22,500 nucleotides of DNA, from contig ADNK01000480.1 of the NCBI GenBank assembly GCA_000320545.1, positions 1-22,500 on the forward strand, in the 5' to 3' direction. Below the pieces are notes generated by a model. It searched no databases. It saw nothing but the letters and a program-made list of their open reading frames with translations, and was not told the DNA's origin. The DNA comes from Bigelowiella natans CCMP2755 (Eukaryota > Cercozoa > Chlorarachniophyceae). This document shows, one piece after another, positions 10,073-20,054 of the stretch. Within the stretch, counting starts at the first letter, position 1; each line of letters opens with the position of its first letter. The position numbers and the translations under genes were made by a program.

Positions 10073-11211
10073 AAGGGCTTCTTTGTTTGGAATTACACAT
10101 ACCAATGAATGATAACTGATAGGCCTATCTAGGTTTTTGTAGGCATGTACATATTAAATAAAGCTGCCGCAGTTGGCGTAATGCATTCGCTACTGTATGA
10201 CTGTCCATGCCAACAAAATTGCTGCAGCCATTACACACGCATATGTAAACATTGCGTCATGCACAAGCCCCCTCTAGCCCTGCTGTCTCGCTGCTGTGTG
10301 GCGTCGATCGTCCATGACAGATGCAAGCTGCATGTGTACGCAGGCATGCTAGCATGCATGTGCACGCGCACATACATCGCCAGATCGCGTACATGTCTAG
10401 CGATGCAGTGAGGTGCATCGATCGCATCGAACAGCTCACAACATTCTAGCGCATTCTACATCCACATCGCTAGAATCTTCTTGACTGCATACGTACTAGC
10501 TAGCTAGGCTTGTTAGCTAGGTAGCTAGGCGGATAACACACATGTTACCAGACTACATACCAGCAAGCATAAAAGCTAGCAGCTAGGTCAGTGCGATGAT
10601 GAGCGAAGCCGAAGCGCACTGATGAGCCAAGCCGAAGTGACTAGCTAGTATAGCAAGCTAGCTCCATCACATCTAAGCTAGCTAAGCTACGCGTGTAAGA
10701 AGTACCTGCTAGCCTGCGTATCGTAGTAGCGCAGGCACAACAATGAACAGACCAATGCATTCTACTAGCTTGAGCAGTGTAGATGCAGGTTTAGGATGTA
10801 CGTAAACCTAACTCTAAATAAGCGGCTCAGAGCATAGCTGTCCGCCTACATGCGTAGTGCGAACGCGACGCGGGTGGACACGTTACATCATGTGTCGTTT
10901 GGGTGCGTGCATGTGAGGCGTCCACTTGAAACAACACTCTAGCACCAGCCTAGAATGCACAGCATCAAACACTCAACATGCTCGATTTGATCAGTGAATG
11001 TCACTGACTAACCTAGTTGCATCGTGTTCTTGCAATTCAATTACACATCTCATCCCACACGCGTTCCCACATTTCCTAAAGTTTATAAGGCAAGAACTTC
11101 CCGCATTCTCAAGCTTTCACGCGGATATCGACTCCTTCGCATCGCAAATCCAGTGGAGATATTGTGAAGTCCTGGGTGCAGTTTTATCGTCTTTCTGAGT
11201 TGTGCTACTTC
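10073..11211. other. Convergent intergenic region with palindrome-rich island
   Basis: Both neighbouring genes end here (NHL stop at 10072, IF-1 stop at 11212). No exon with family motif or phase support was found. About 10290-10800 is crowded with GCTAGC, CTAGCTAG, GCATGC and CATATG/ACGT-type short palindromes, and it contains no dinucleotide microsatellite. AATAAA-like sequence near 10156 (attaaataaagc) could serve polyadenylation of the NHL transcript, but that is only an inference. 10998-11198 contains a chance open frame. Confidence 0.55.
10589..10641. repeat. Two tandem 17-nt repeats forming hairpins
   Basis: GATGAGCGAAGCCGAAG at 10598-10614 recurs at 10621-10637 with one mismatch, a 23-nt period. 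The first copy is enclosed by a perfect 7-bp stem, CAGTGCG (10589-10595) with CGCACTG (10615-10621). The second is bracketed by CACT/AGTG. Function unknown. Confidence 0.75.
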
Positions 11212-11727
11212 CTACCTAAAGCGGAACGAAATCCTGCCTTTCGATAGGTCATACGGGGAGAGCTCGACCCGTACCTATAATAAGTGCAACCGATTCTGTT
11301 CAGATTAAGGCATGCAGTGGAAAACAAATGAATCTTACCCTGTCTCCAATTAGGACGCGAATGTTGTTTTTCCGCATCTTGCCCTTCAAAGAATATGCAA
11401 ACAAGTGAATGCACGTGGCAAGAGAAACGCCTCAATATTGCCTACCGCTAGCTGGCAGAGAACCGTCTGGTCTACTTCGTCAAGTTTAACTTTAAACATT
11501 GTGCTCGGTAGTGCATCGACAACCTAAGATAGAATTTTATAAGCTTTGGATCCTGAAAACAAGTTCACGTCTGATCGCCGACAGACCTGCCCTTCCACAG
11601 TAATTACATTTTCGTTTTCCTTTACCTTTAGTTGGAAGAGTTTCAAGCACATAATTAGTATTTATGCACCTCTTTTTCCTTCTATTATCTCCGTAATTAA
11701 TTGATTAATAAGCAGTCATCATCCCAT

Positions 11728-11794
<67 letters not shown>

Positions 11795-12245
11795 CTATAT
11801 ATATTATATAACATATTCATACATATATATCATGTATTACTTTTGGAGCCTCCCTCGGCTTATTCGTGACGGGTGCTTTCTTCTTCTTCCCAAATACCCG
11901 GAATGATGACATACGGCCGGCTCCGAAGGGCCTCGGACTGCCAAACTCTGTATCACGGTGGTGGGGAATACTTGAGGTCATTGTTCCACTATTTGTTGGC
12001 CATCTATTTCCAACTTCGCCCAAAATGTTGTTGTGAGATTTGACATGAGTCCCAAGCTCTGCTCCACGTCGACGCAAGGATCTTGGTAAATGGCTTCTAG
12101 CATCTGAATTGAGCATCCCTCGACATATTGCTGTTCTTCTTCCTCCGTTCGTTACTACTGACGCTTCGCCCACAGCCAAAACCGTGGTCATCATTGCTAA
12201 TATAACAACATTGAAGTTCGGACGAGCAGCAACAACCCCACTCAT
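11212..12245 (-). CDS. infA: Translation initiation factor IF-1, nuclear-encoded with plastid-type leader
   Basis: Five exons, all joined in phase 0: 12245-11841, 11625-11587, 11523-11446, 11383-11339 and 11274-11212 (630 nt, 209 aa). The last 74 residues are a complete bacterial-type IF-1 OB fold, the usual size. Diagnostic segments are VVDALPSTMFKVKLDE, GKMRKNNIRVLIGDR and VELSPYDLSKGRISFRFR. IF-1 sits in the A site of the small ribosomal subunit and works with IF-2 and IF-3. The 135-residue first exon is an N-terminal extension: a signal-peptide-like start with hydrophobic core NVVILAMMTTVLAV, then an Arg/Ser/Asn-rich, acid-poor stretch ending in KKKKAPVTNKPREAPK. This bipartite layout implies ER entry followed by import into a complex plastid. 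Mitochondria generally lack IF-1, which supports the plastid reading. Introns 2-4 are only 62-64 nt; intron 1 (215 nt) holds the (TA)n/(TG)n repeat. Confidence 0.93.
11727..11800. repeat. (CA)n/(TA)n microsatellite in IF-1 intron 1
   Basis: A compound (CA)n then (TA)n tract (about 11727-11790), with AT-rich degenerate continuation to about 11820, between the leader exon and the first exon of the IF-1 core. Confidence 0.9.
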
Positions 12246-13135
12246 TATCTGCTCCGTGCCTGACCTTCAACACAACCTATACTCGCTCTCGATGATAAAT
12301 GTGATAGCCTTTATCCTTGATGGAGGAATGGGTTTGTTTGTAAGAGCCAGTATTCCGATCGCCCCCTCAACTCGCAGGAAACAGGACTGGCCGGGGGGGG
12401 GTGTCGTAGGTGAGTCCGATTTTCCAATCTGTGTCTGACAAGAAGCGTATGGACCAAGAGAGAAATACTTGGGAAATTATTTCTACGACATCATATTATC
12501 ATTATTTAAAAAGAAAATGCATTGCATTTTCGGTACGTGTTTCTCAAATTTAAGTTGAGCAGGGAGTGGCGCTTGGAGTGGCTTATTTTTCAGAGCACAA
12601 ATTTGATACTAATATGTCGCATGTGAGGATTCCATCCTATTAGTTGGAAATCAGCACCGTTCTCAGCCCAGAATAATCGAATAATGCCAAATGATGATGG
12701 ACAAAAGGAGCCGGTAGGAGCAAGAAAGCTGAAAATTACTCAAAAAAAATGTAGGCGATTTCGGCAGCGTTAACTTCCCAACGGGCGAGAATTTAAGCTA
12801 ATGCGACCTTCAGATACACTTGTCTTTGAAGAAAAACATGGGCTTTTTTCAAAAAACTAGGTTGGGCTCCTAACAACCAGGTTGTGGCAAGCATCCTCCT
12901 TCCTTTTGAGTGGTTTAGAACACATTTACGGAATTGTTGCTTTTTTGGTCTTCCTGCTGCATGTGGCCGAAATTAGTCAATTTATTACCCTGAATTTGAC
13001 CACTTACAAGAGTCAGTAATCGTTCTTGTTGTTATTGTTGTCGCGGATTCTGTTGCGTATATTCGTTCCGTAGAATTTTCCTTCTCGTTCAAGCAGAAAG
13101 AAGGGACCGCAGCGGTCCCCCCCCCTTTCGAAAAC
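12246..13135. promoter_or_regulatory. Divergent intergenic region between IF-1 and the SLC35F-like gene
   Basis: The two start codons are 890 bases apart and point outward. The stretch is unremarkable mixed sequence with short A and T runs. I found no microsatellite, exon or clear palindrome. It should hold the promoters of both genes, possibly one bidirectional region, but no core element can be named. Confidence 0.45.
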
Positions 13136-13702
13136 ATGCGATGCAGCCAGTCAAAATCCAGGGGGAAGCTACTTGCAGTCACCTTCTTGGCAGTACTTGT
13201 CATTGCTCACTACAAACTCATGAAGGTTGCAAAGAGAGAAGATCGTGTGCGCACTCTGACACTCTAATTTCTTGCTCAGACAATCCAGACTCAGTTCCGG
13301 AGCAAATACACTTTGCTAATGTTTACGGTAAAACTTTATCGCAGCATGCATCTATATCTTTTGCACCCTTACTGTGTTCCCATAAAGGCTGTGGTCGGAA
13401 CTCTTCCGTTATTCTTCGTAAGATGGGCGGCAAAACTCGAGCGCAGGATGGCAGCTTCCAGAAAGCAGCGGAATGAGAACTCAGAAGCAGAATTTCTTCC
13501 ACCCGAGTCTGAACTCGGGGATAAGATTGATGAGCACAGTACAGAGCAGAATATAGGGACAGAGCATAGGAGTGAAGATTCCAGACATAGATGTTGCTGC
13601 TGGCTGATTCCTCCGGAAGTTCTAAACCGCACTAGGCCCTCCATTCTTCTCCGACAAGCTGTTTACATCGGTGTTGTGTTTCACCAGTCTAATACCTTTA
13701 TA

Positions 13703-13767
<65 letters not shown>

Positions 13768-14004
13768 TGAAGAAGATACTGATTATTCAATTTTGTAGGA
13801 GTGATGAATTCCCTGGGCTTCTTTGCTTCCGTAGCTGCTATCACGAACACACCTCTCTGGGTACTACATGAAGCAGCCCCTTTATGTCTATAGAAATTCC
13901 CATTCTTAACGTGCACTCTTCTTCCAAAATCCTACTGAAATTTCCTCTAAAAATATGAAATCGCAAATCAACCACCTTCCCCCCACACACCCATCCACAC
14001 ACAC

Positions 14005-14041
<37 letters not shown>

Positions 14042-15549
14042 CCGTGCAGATCTCGATGGCCCTATTCAAAGTGGATTGTGCCTTTAATCTGGCGCTCTCC
14101 GTCCTTTTCCTTGGGGAGAAGTGCTCTGTCTTGAAGGTTTCCGGATCGGTGAGTAATAAAATCATGATGAGAAGTGTCGTCAGAGAGAAAGACAAAGTTG
14201 GGAAGTGTGCTCTTGGATGGCTCTGACTTAACTGATATGACTTAGTTGATGTCATTGGCCGGAGCTGCAGTGTTATCAGTGAGTTAACCGATTTCTATTT
14301 TATACACACGCGCTCATATATGCTTATGTGTTTGTTTGGGATCAAACAACAACAGGTCAGCGCCTACCTCACCCGAAACAGTGGCGGACAAGAGAATACG
14401 TTGTTCGGCGACGTAGCCTCGGTGATAGGAGAAGCATGCTTACATGAATCTTAAGTGGCCAGTTGGAGATGCATCCTCATCATCCCCGCACAACCCCCTT
14501 TTTTTGGTACAACAGTTAAGCTACGCGCTCATTCTTTCCTTCCTCATGGTTGGCTGGAAGGTAACCCACAAAATCCAGATTTCGCACGTCCTCTTGTACA
14601 GGGGAACAACGACTAAAATACTCCTCTGTTCTTATCCACATGAAGTTCTTCCTGAAAGATTTCTCGTGGCCATTGTTGTTAACTTTGAACGGAATGGCAA
14701 GGTATAGCAGCGCTTTCAAAGAATGATCTCTACTCTGATCTCATCAAGAGAAAACTCTACTAAATAATAAACAGCTGCGTGCAAGTTGTCTTAATGCTGC
14801 CAGTGCTAGCTTGGGCATATGGCTCTAATACGGAGGTAACGCGCAAATAGTGACGACGACGCACTTTAGCCTAACAACTGAGTAAAAAACTGCTCGATGG
14901 TTCATGTTGTGCTACTGCACCAGGGAGCGCATTGGTCTTCTCCCGGCGCTGTTATAGGATGGTGCCTGTTGAACGGTCAAGCAACAACAATAACAACAAC
15001 CCACGGATGAAATCATCAAACATCCAACCGAGGCATTAAGTACATGATGCATGATGATGATGCATCATCTTCCGTAGGGTTTGTGTCGCTGCTCCTCGCG
15101 ATCTGGTGGTCCTTTTGTATTGGGTGAGTAAGCCTAACAACATTTGCACTGTAACAACATTTGTCAGTATGCTGCCTCGATTCTTCTTACTCCTCCTCCT
15201 CCACATTCGTCCGCTAACATCCCAGATTTACCTCGCCTACCTATGTTGCCGTCGCTGGAGTGGCTGTTGTACCGCTGACCACCCTTTTGGACTACCTCAC
15301 CGATAATGTACGTATGATGCTTGTTTTAGCGCAGGAGCAGGAGGATTTCCATTTTTACTTTTTAATTTCACTTTTACATTCTTCCAAGACGACGATAAAG
15401 GAGTACTAGGTGGTTGTTTATCCGCGTCGGTGATCAGTTATGTCAGCGAGTAAGTGATTCACGCAAAGCCTTGTTCACTATTTTCAGATTCATCTCCATT
15501 GGCTGGATGGAGTTGCGACTGCAGTGATCCTCTCAGGTGGCAGGGAACA

Positions 15550-15588
<39 letters not shown>

Positions 15589-15674
15589 CCATATTTATAC
15601 ATATAAGACTGATGCAATGCTAAAAAACATTAATTTGTTTCAAAATTCATCCTAATATTGCTTTGCAATGCTGC

Positions 15675-15715
<41 letters not shown>

Positions 15716-15847
15716 ATTTAGTCTCAAAATCTTCAACTTTTATTAGTGTGATGAGGTGTTCAATAATGCCCAGGTTTCTTTCTTACCAAGTACGGATACG
15801 ACCTTTCGGAGAGCAAGAATCAGCAGGTAGAAACTCTGCTCTTCTAA
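13136..15847 (+). CDS. SLC35F-like drug/metabolite transporter (DMT superfamily), 13 exons, about 394 aa
   Basis: Exons 13136-13225, 13280-13670, 13799-13860, 14050-14148, 14246-14278, 14356-14421, 14516-14595, 14775-14835, 14924-14975, 15078-15123, 15226-15307, 15488-15536 and 15774-15847 join in phase (1185 nt) to a TAA at 15845. DMT hallmarks are visible: TNTPLW leading to SVLFLGEKCSVLKVSGS at the end of the first half, LFGDVASLSYALILSFLMV at the start of the second, then VVLMLPVLAWAYG, the SLC35F-like TSPTYVAVAGVAVVPL, and a final helix ending TAVILSGFFL. About ten membrane segments are expected. A hydrophilic loop follows the second helix (residues about 70-150). The first segment (KLLAVTFLAVLVIAHYKLM) is either helix 1 or a signal anchor. 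The family moves small metabolites across internal membranes; substrate and membrane are unknown. The exon 7 donor (CTT|GTACAG) and the 33-nt exon 5 are the least certain parts. Confidence 0.8.
13704..13768. repeat. (TA)n run in transporter intron 2
   Basis: A long (TA)n tract with two TG interruptions lies between the donor at 13671 and the acceptor at 13798. Confidence 0.9.
13983..14040. repeat. (CA)n run in transporter intron 3
   Basis: An imperfect then perfect (CA)n tract ends 10 bases before the exon at 14050. Confidence 0.9.
15548..15712. repeat. (CA)n and (TA)n runs in the last transporter intron
   Basis: (CA)n at about 15548-15583 and (TA)n at about 15677-15711 lie between exons 15488-15536 and 15774-15847. 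Another (CA)n at about 15907-15944 lies just after the stop codon, in the 3' flank. Confidence 0.9.
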
Positions 15848-15906
15848 AACTTCGTCTCTTTGCTCTAACCGTTGATGATTTCCAACACCTGCCAGTCTCG
15901 TTCTTT

Positions 15907-15946
<40 letters not shown>

Positions 15947-17105
15947 TACCAAGAAGTTGAAGACCGGCACTTGATCAATAGTGACCAAAGCGAATATGAG
16001 CATCGAGCAGCAAATCCAGTGTTTGGGATGGGACAACATGGCGAGGAACTGAAGACCGATCATTAGTGAAAAATGTGAAAAATGATGTAATACAAGATTG
16101 ACGAGATGTTTTCATCATCGCCTGTTAAATTTAATATGGGGTTCTTTTCTTTTTGTAACTTGTACGCACGACGCACATGCATTCACCATTTCACCAAGCC
16201 CTTTATTTTCACCTTATTCCCTCTGTTTGCAAGTATCTATTCTTGCATGCATAGCATCACCTTTGTCTGTCTAGATAGATTGTCGAACTTCGCCTTCTTC
16301 ATGCAAATTGTAGTTACGTACTCCCCTCTCTGGGCTACCGATCGTGCCTACTAGCCTAAGAGAGAACACAGAATTCATTGCACGTGTGTAAACTTTAAGC
16401 AGGTTGTGAATCTAAATTATAATTCGAAATCTACCGGTCAGATGCTGCTTCGTGCATGCACGCTAGCACGTTTTAGGACTTCTTGCATGTTCTTGTGACA
16501 TGTTGATGGTCAGTGTGCACCGATTTTTCTGTCAGGTCCATCTAGCCATGTGTGATGGCGCGCGAGGGCATGCAGCACATCTGGTCGCAGGCCCATCTAG
16601 CCATGATTGGGCTCTGCTAATCTGTGTCAATCACATGTCCAATGCTGTGATCGATGGCTAGATGGTTGGACATGCTGAGACCATGATCACAATGATCACA
16701 TGCATCTCTAGATCTAGACACACTGCTAGACTGTCTAGCTGCTGCACACTGGCCTTGCTAGCTTGCTGCACTTGAGCGCAAAAAGTCAACGCAAATGGCA
16801 ATGCGTGCTGGCGTGTCGCATCTCTAGATCTCTAGATCTGTCTAGCTAGCTAGCTGTCTCTAGCTGGCTAGGTCTGGCTAGCTGGCGACGCTGCGATGCA
16901 TTGATGTCAGTCGGCATGTGAGCAGCTACAGACCTACAGGGTTCCGCCAACTTCCAGCTACTTTCTCCCGAAAATCACTTGATTTTTGGGTCGCAGGCCT
17001 GCTGGGCTGCAAGCAGCCTGGCAGCCTGCTAGCGTAGCCCAGCTAGCTAGCAGGGATCGTCACAACAGCAGCGTCCCGGTGCACGGTTTCCGGAATGTGT
17101 TAAGA
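15848..17105. other. Intergenic region with second palindrome-rich island
   Basis: No supported gene. After the (CA)n at 15907-15944 the sequence has no microsatellite. About 16440-17060 is dense in CTAG, TCTAGA, GCTAGC, GCATGC and GATC words. It contains the direct repeat CCATCTAGCCAT (16538-16549 and 16593-16604) and its inverse at 16654-16665. A plus-strand open frame at 16106-16354 is hydrophobic but lacks any family motif, and I do not call it. Confidence 0.6.
16593..16674. repeat. Interleaved inverted repeats (pseudoknot order)
   Basis: CCATCTAGCCAT (16593-16604) is perfectly complementary to ATGGCTAGATGG (16654-16665). CATGTCCAA (16634-16642) is complementary to TTGGACATG (16666-16674). 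The two stems interleave in the order A-B-A'-B'. A further direct copy of the first arm is at 16538-16549. Confidence 0.85.
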
Positions 17106-17858
17106 ATGTGTGCGGTTTGCCTTCCGCAATCCTGTTGTCCCTTTCAGCTTGGGACACAGAAGGTGAATGACAAGCCACACTGGCACACCTCAGGTTTTGC
17201 TTTGCACCACGCTGGCATGTGTTCTGGACGTTGCAATGAAGCTCAATGCCTCTGCAATCCTTCTTCACGTTCCTTCGGGTAGGATTCGGGCCTACCCGAC
17301 TTTTTGAACGTGATCTGATTGTGACATGATGCCCTTTGCCCTTTTTTTTGGCGCAGGTTGGCCACCATTTTTTCACGGTCCGGTCGCGAACTCAACGGTG
17401 CAATTGAACGGTGCTGTCATTCATTGGTAGCGGGCAAAACTCTCTTGTGTTCCGAAGGAAAAGTCGTATTTTTCTCTGTGATTTCTCGGAGATTTTTGTC
17501 GGAAAACCCTTTCTTTTACCAACCTGCGTCTGGGTTTGGGTGCTCGGATTAGGAGAAAATCAACCGTGCTTCAGAATTTTCGCAACGAGGATCCCAATTA
17601 TTCCTGGATGGCTCTCGATCTGGATGTCGCAGGTACAATCTTCCCTACTTTTCTTTCCGAGACTTGGTTTGGAAGAGTTCTCACTTGCCCCGCCCGCCCT
17701 TTCTCCTACGAGTTCGTCCAACAGAGACAGCAACAGGGGAGGATTTTCTTCGCTCCTCCGCAGAAGCACTCGGCCCGTTGCCATTAGAGGGAAACTCCGG
17801 CTCGACCCCCCCCTCTGCTGCATCGAAACGTTGCGACTGTCACTCGTGCGCGTACTAG
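17106..17858 (+). CDS. Tentative small Cys-rich orphan protein, four exons, about 103 aa
   Basis: Exons 17106-17162, 17357-17397, 17553-17632 and 17725-17858 give a phase-consistent 312-nt reading to a TAG at 17856. The product starts MCAVCLPQSCCPF, has a basic middle (SRTQRRKS), an acidic stretch NEDPNYSWMALDLDVAE, and a Ser/Pro tail ending in CDCHSCAY. No domain is recognised and no leader is evident. The reading stays open upstream of the chosen ATG, so an earlier 5' exon is possible. The last two exons look most protein-like. This call rests on splice phase and composition only. Confidence 0.33.
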
Positions 17859-18095
17859 TTCAATCTCTTCTCCGCGAGTTCTTTCCTCCCTCTTCATTCC
17901 GGAGGTAGCAAACTCATATGAGACGCGAACTCTTCACTAATTATAGTTTCATTTGTAGTATTCATGGTATAAAGTTTCGCAGAATTAAAATATGTCGAGG
18001 GAATTGACTAATTCTGCCCGTGCTTATCCAACTAGCTTTGCCCTGTCTTCGCTTCTATTGCAAGTAGGGTTTTCGCCTCCCCGTAGAGACTCATC

Positions 18096-19546
18096 ATGCA
18101 ATATCCACCACTGGAGATCTTACCCCTCAATGAAGGTGAGCTCGAATTTCACTCCCTCTTAAGCAAGATGTCTTTCTTCGTTCATGATGACGTAATCAAT
18201 CACCCGCCATTGCTTCAGGATGGGAGAAGATATACAAGATGGGCGTTTTGCCATTGCAGCAATCTGTTGAAGGCCAAGGAACCGAACTGTAACTTCAACT
18301 CGTTATCTAAAAATAATCGCAGTAGTCGTATACTGCTTGCCCAAAACCCACCTCCCACGTGTCCTCTTCCTCCTCCTCCTCCTCCTCCTCCTCCTCCTCC
18401 TCCTTTTTATTAATTCATTCATTCATTCAGATGGGGGGCGAACAAGTTTATTATGGTGTATGACCTGGTTTTCAAGTTGTGCATCCAAAGAGATCCATAT
18501 AACTACTCTGAGCAGATATATAAAAACTACTGCAAGGTTGAGCACCTCAATCACTACTGCGACGACGACAACACAAAGCTGCTAAAACTGCTGAATGTGC
18601 TAACATCAATCCCCTCCCAGGTTATTGGGGAATACATTCATTCGGGATCGGAGCATTTATCGTGAGGATAACATAACTTACTATCACTGACCCACCATGC
18701 TAATGCGCGTGCTCTGCAATTTTCCCCCGCATCTAGCCGCGCGCAGAAGGACTCGGATTCGAAATATCTTGAGGAGTTTTACCTTAGATGGACTCGATTC
18801 TCGATATACATCAACCGGATGACGAAGGTGAGGGGGGGGGGGGGGGGGGAAGGGGTGTTTCTAATTATACACATGCACGCCGCCCCATGACAACACACGT
18901 GATGTAGTCCTACTTTTGCCCTGTAACAAACAACAAGGTTTTTGGATATCTGGACCGTTTCTACACGCCTAACTTCCGAGTGAGATCCACCTCCGAAGAG
19001 GTAAATGCCCCCTCCCCCGTGCGTGCGGCTGTATTAGCAACGAAGAGAATGATATTTTACTGTTTCTGGTGTATGGCTGCCACCGGTCAGGGGACCTTCC
19101 AGTTCCGCAAATGGGTGCTGTCCCCGTCTCTCGGCAACGTCCTAAAGGCATCGAGCAACCTATTCCGATCAGAGAGTGCTGAGGACGTCGACGTATGATC
19201 ATGTGTCCAATGTTGTTGTTGTTGTAGCAGCGGAAAGAGGGCACAGCTGTTGTTTTCCCGGTTATTTTGGTGCTATTTGTTCTACGATGATACGATCGCC
19301 CTGGTGCATTTTTTGAGTGATGATTCGATAATAGGCCGTGCGGTTTGCTCTCGCAGCACTCATTGATGCCTGCAACGTGTGTGGCACCAGCGCAGGTGTC
19401 TTGATTATCTAGATCTAGTATGTTCGGCGATGCAGCAGCAGCCAGCATCATCATGCACGCTCTTATTCAACCGAAGGAGCAATTAAATGGCTAGAGTGCG
19501 ATTACGATTGATATACTGACACCCTTCACCTCCCCCGCCCCCGCCC

Positions 19547-19589
<43 letters not shown>

Positions 19590-19881
19590 TCTCTCTTTCT
19601 CTTCAATTTGTGTAAATACATCTGTGATCCCACCCTTCAGAGGAGATGGAGAAAGTCGTTGCGTGTTTGCGCAGGATGTGGTGCGACAAAATAGAGGGCG
19701 AGATGCTGGTAGCCCTGCCTCCGTTCTTCAAGGTGAGGGCAGCATCTTCTGTACACCGTGGTGGAGTTCCGTGTGTGTGTGCGAGCGAGCTTCTCTGTTC
19801 AACAATAGCCACTCACGAAGGGGGATCACTTCTATTCTGTCCATAATGAGAATATGACCGTCTTGCATTGTGTCGTTTGCT

Positions 19882-19916
<35 letters not shown>

Positions 19917-20020
19917 ACAAGGGGGGACTGGTCCGATTGATAATAAACTATGTGTGCCCGGATTGCTTTTCGGGTAGGAGAAGTGCTCATTCCAACATTA
20001 ACAACAACAACAACAACAAA

Positions 20021-20054
<34 letters not shown>

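Noticed and set aside
10595-10641. Hammerhead ribozyme (CTGATGAG ... CGAAG)
   Set aside because: The second copy has CTGATGA, but the catalytic GAAA is GAAG, no proper stem II forms, and the flanking arms pair with each other rather than with strands around a cleavage site.
13981-14041. CRISPR-like or satellite array
   Set aside because: These regular repeats here and elsewhere are simple dinucleotide or trinucleotide microsatellites without spacers.
13136-15847. ABCC/MRP-type ABC transporter
   Set aside because: Some helices looked ABCC-like at first, but there are no Walker motifs. The ordered motifs (FLGEK, GDVASLSYAL, TSPTYVAVAG, final ILSGFF) fit the DMT/SLC35F family, and the gene ends at 15847.
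16106-16354. 82-codon hydrophobic open frame
   Set aside because: Isolated in an intergenic region, with no family motif, no phase-compatible neighbours and no clear start context.
17411-17908. 165-codon plus-strand open frame
   Set aside because: It overlaps the spliced orphan model in another phase and shows no domain. Length alone is weak in this moderately GC-rich stretch.
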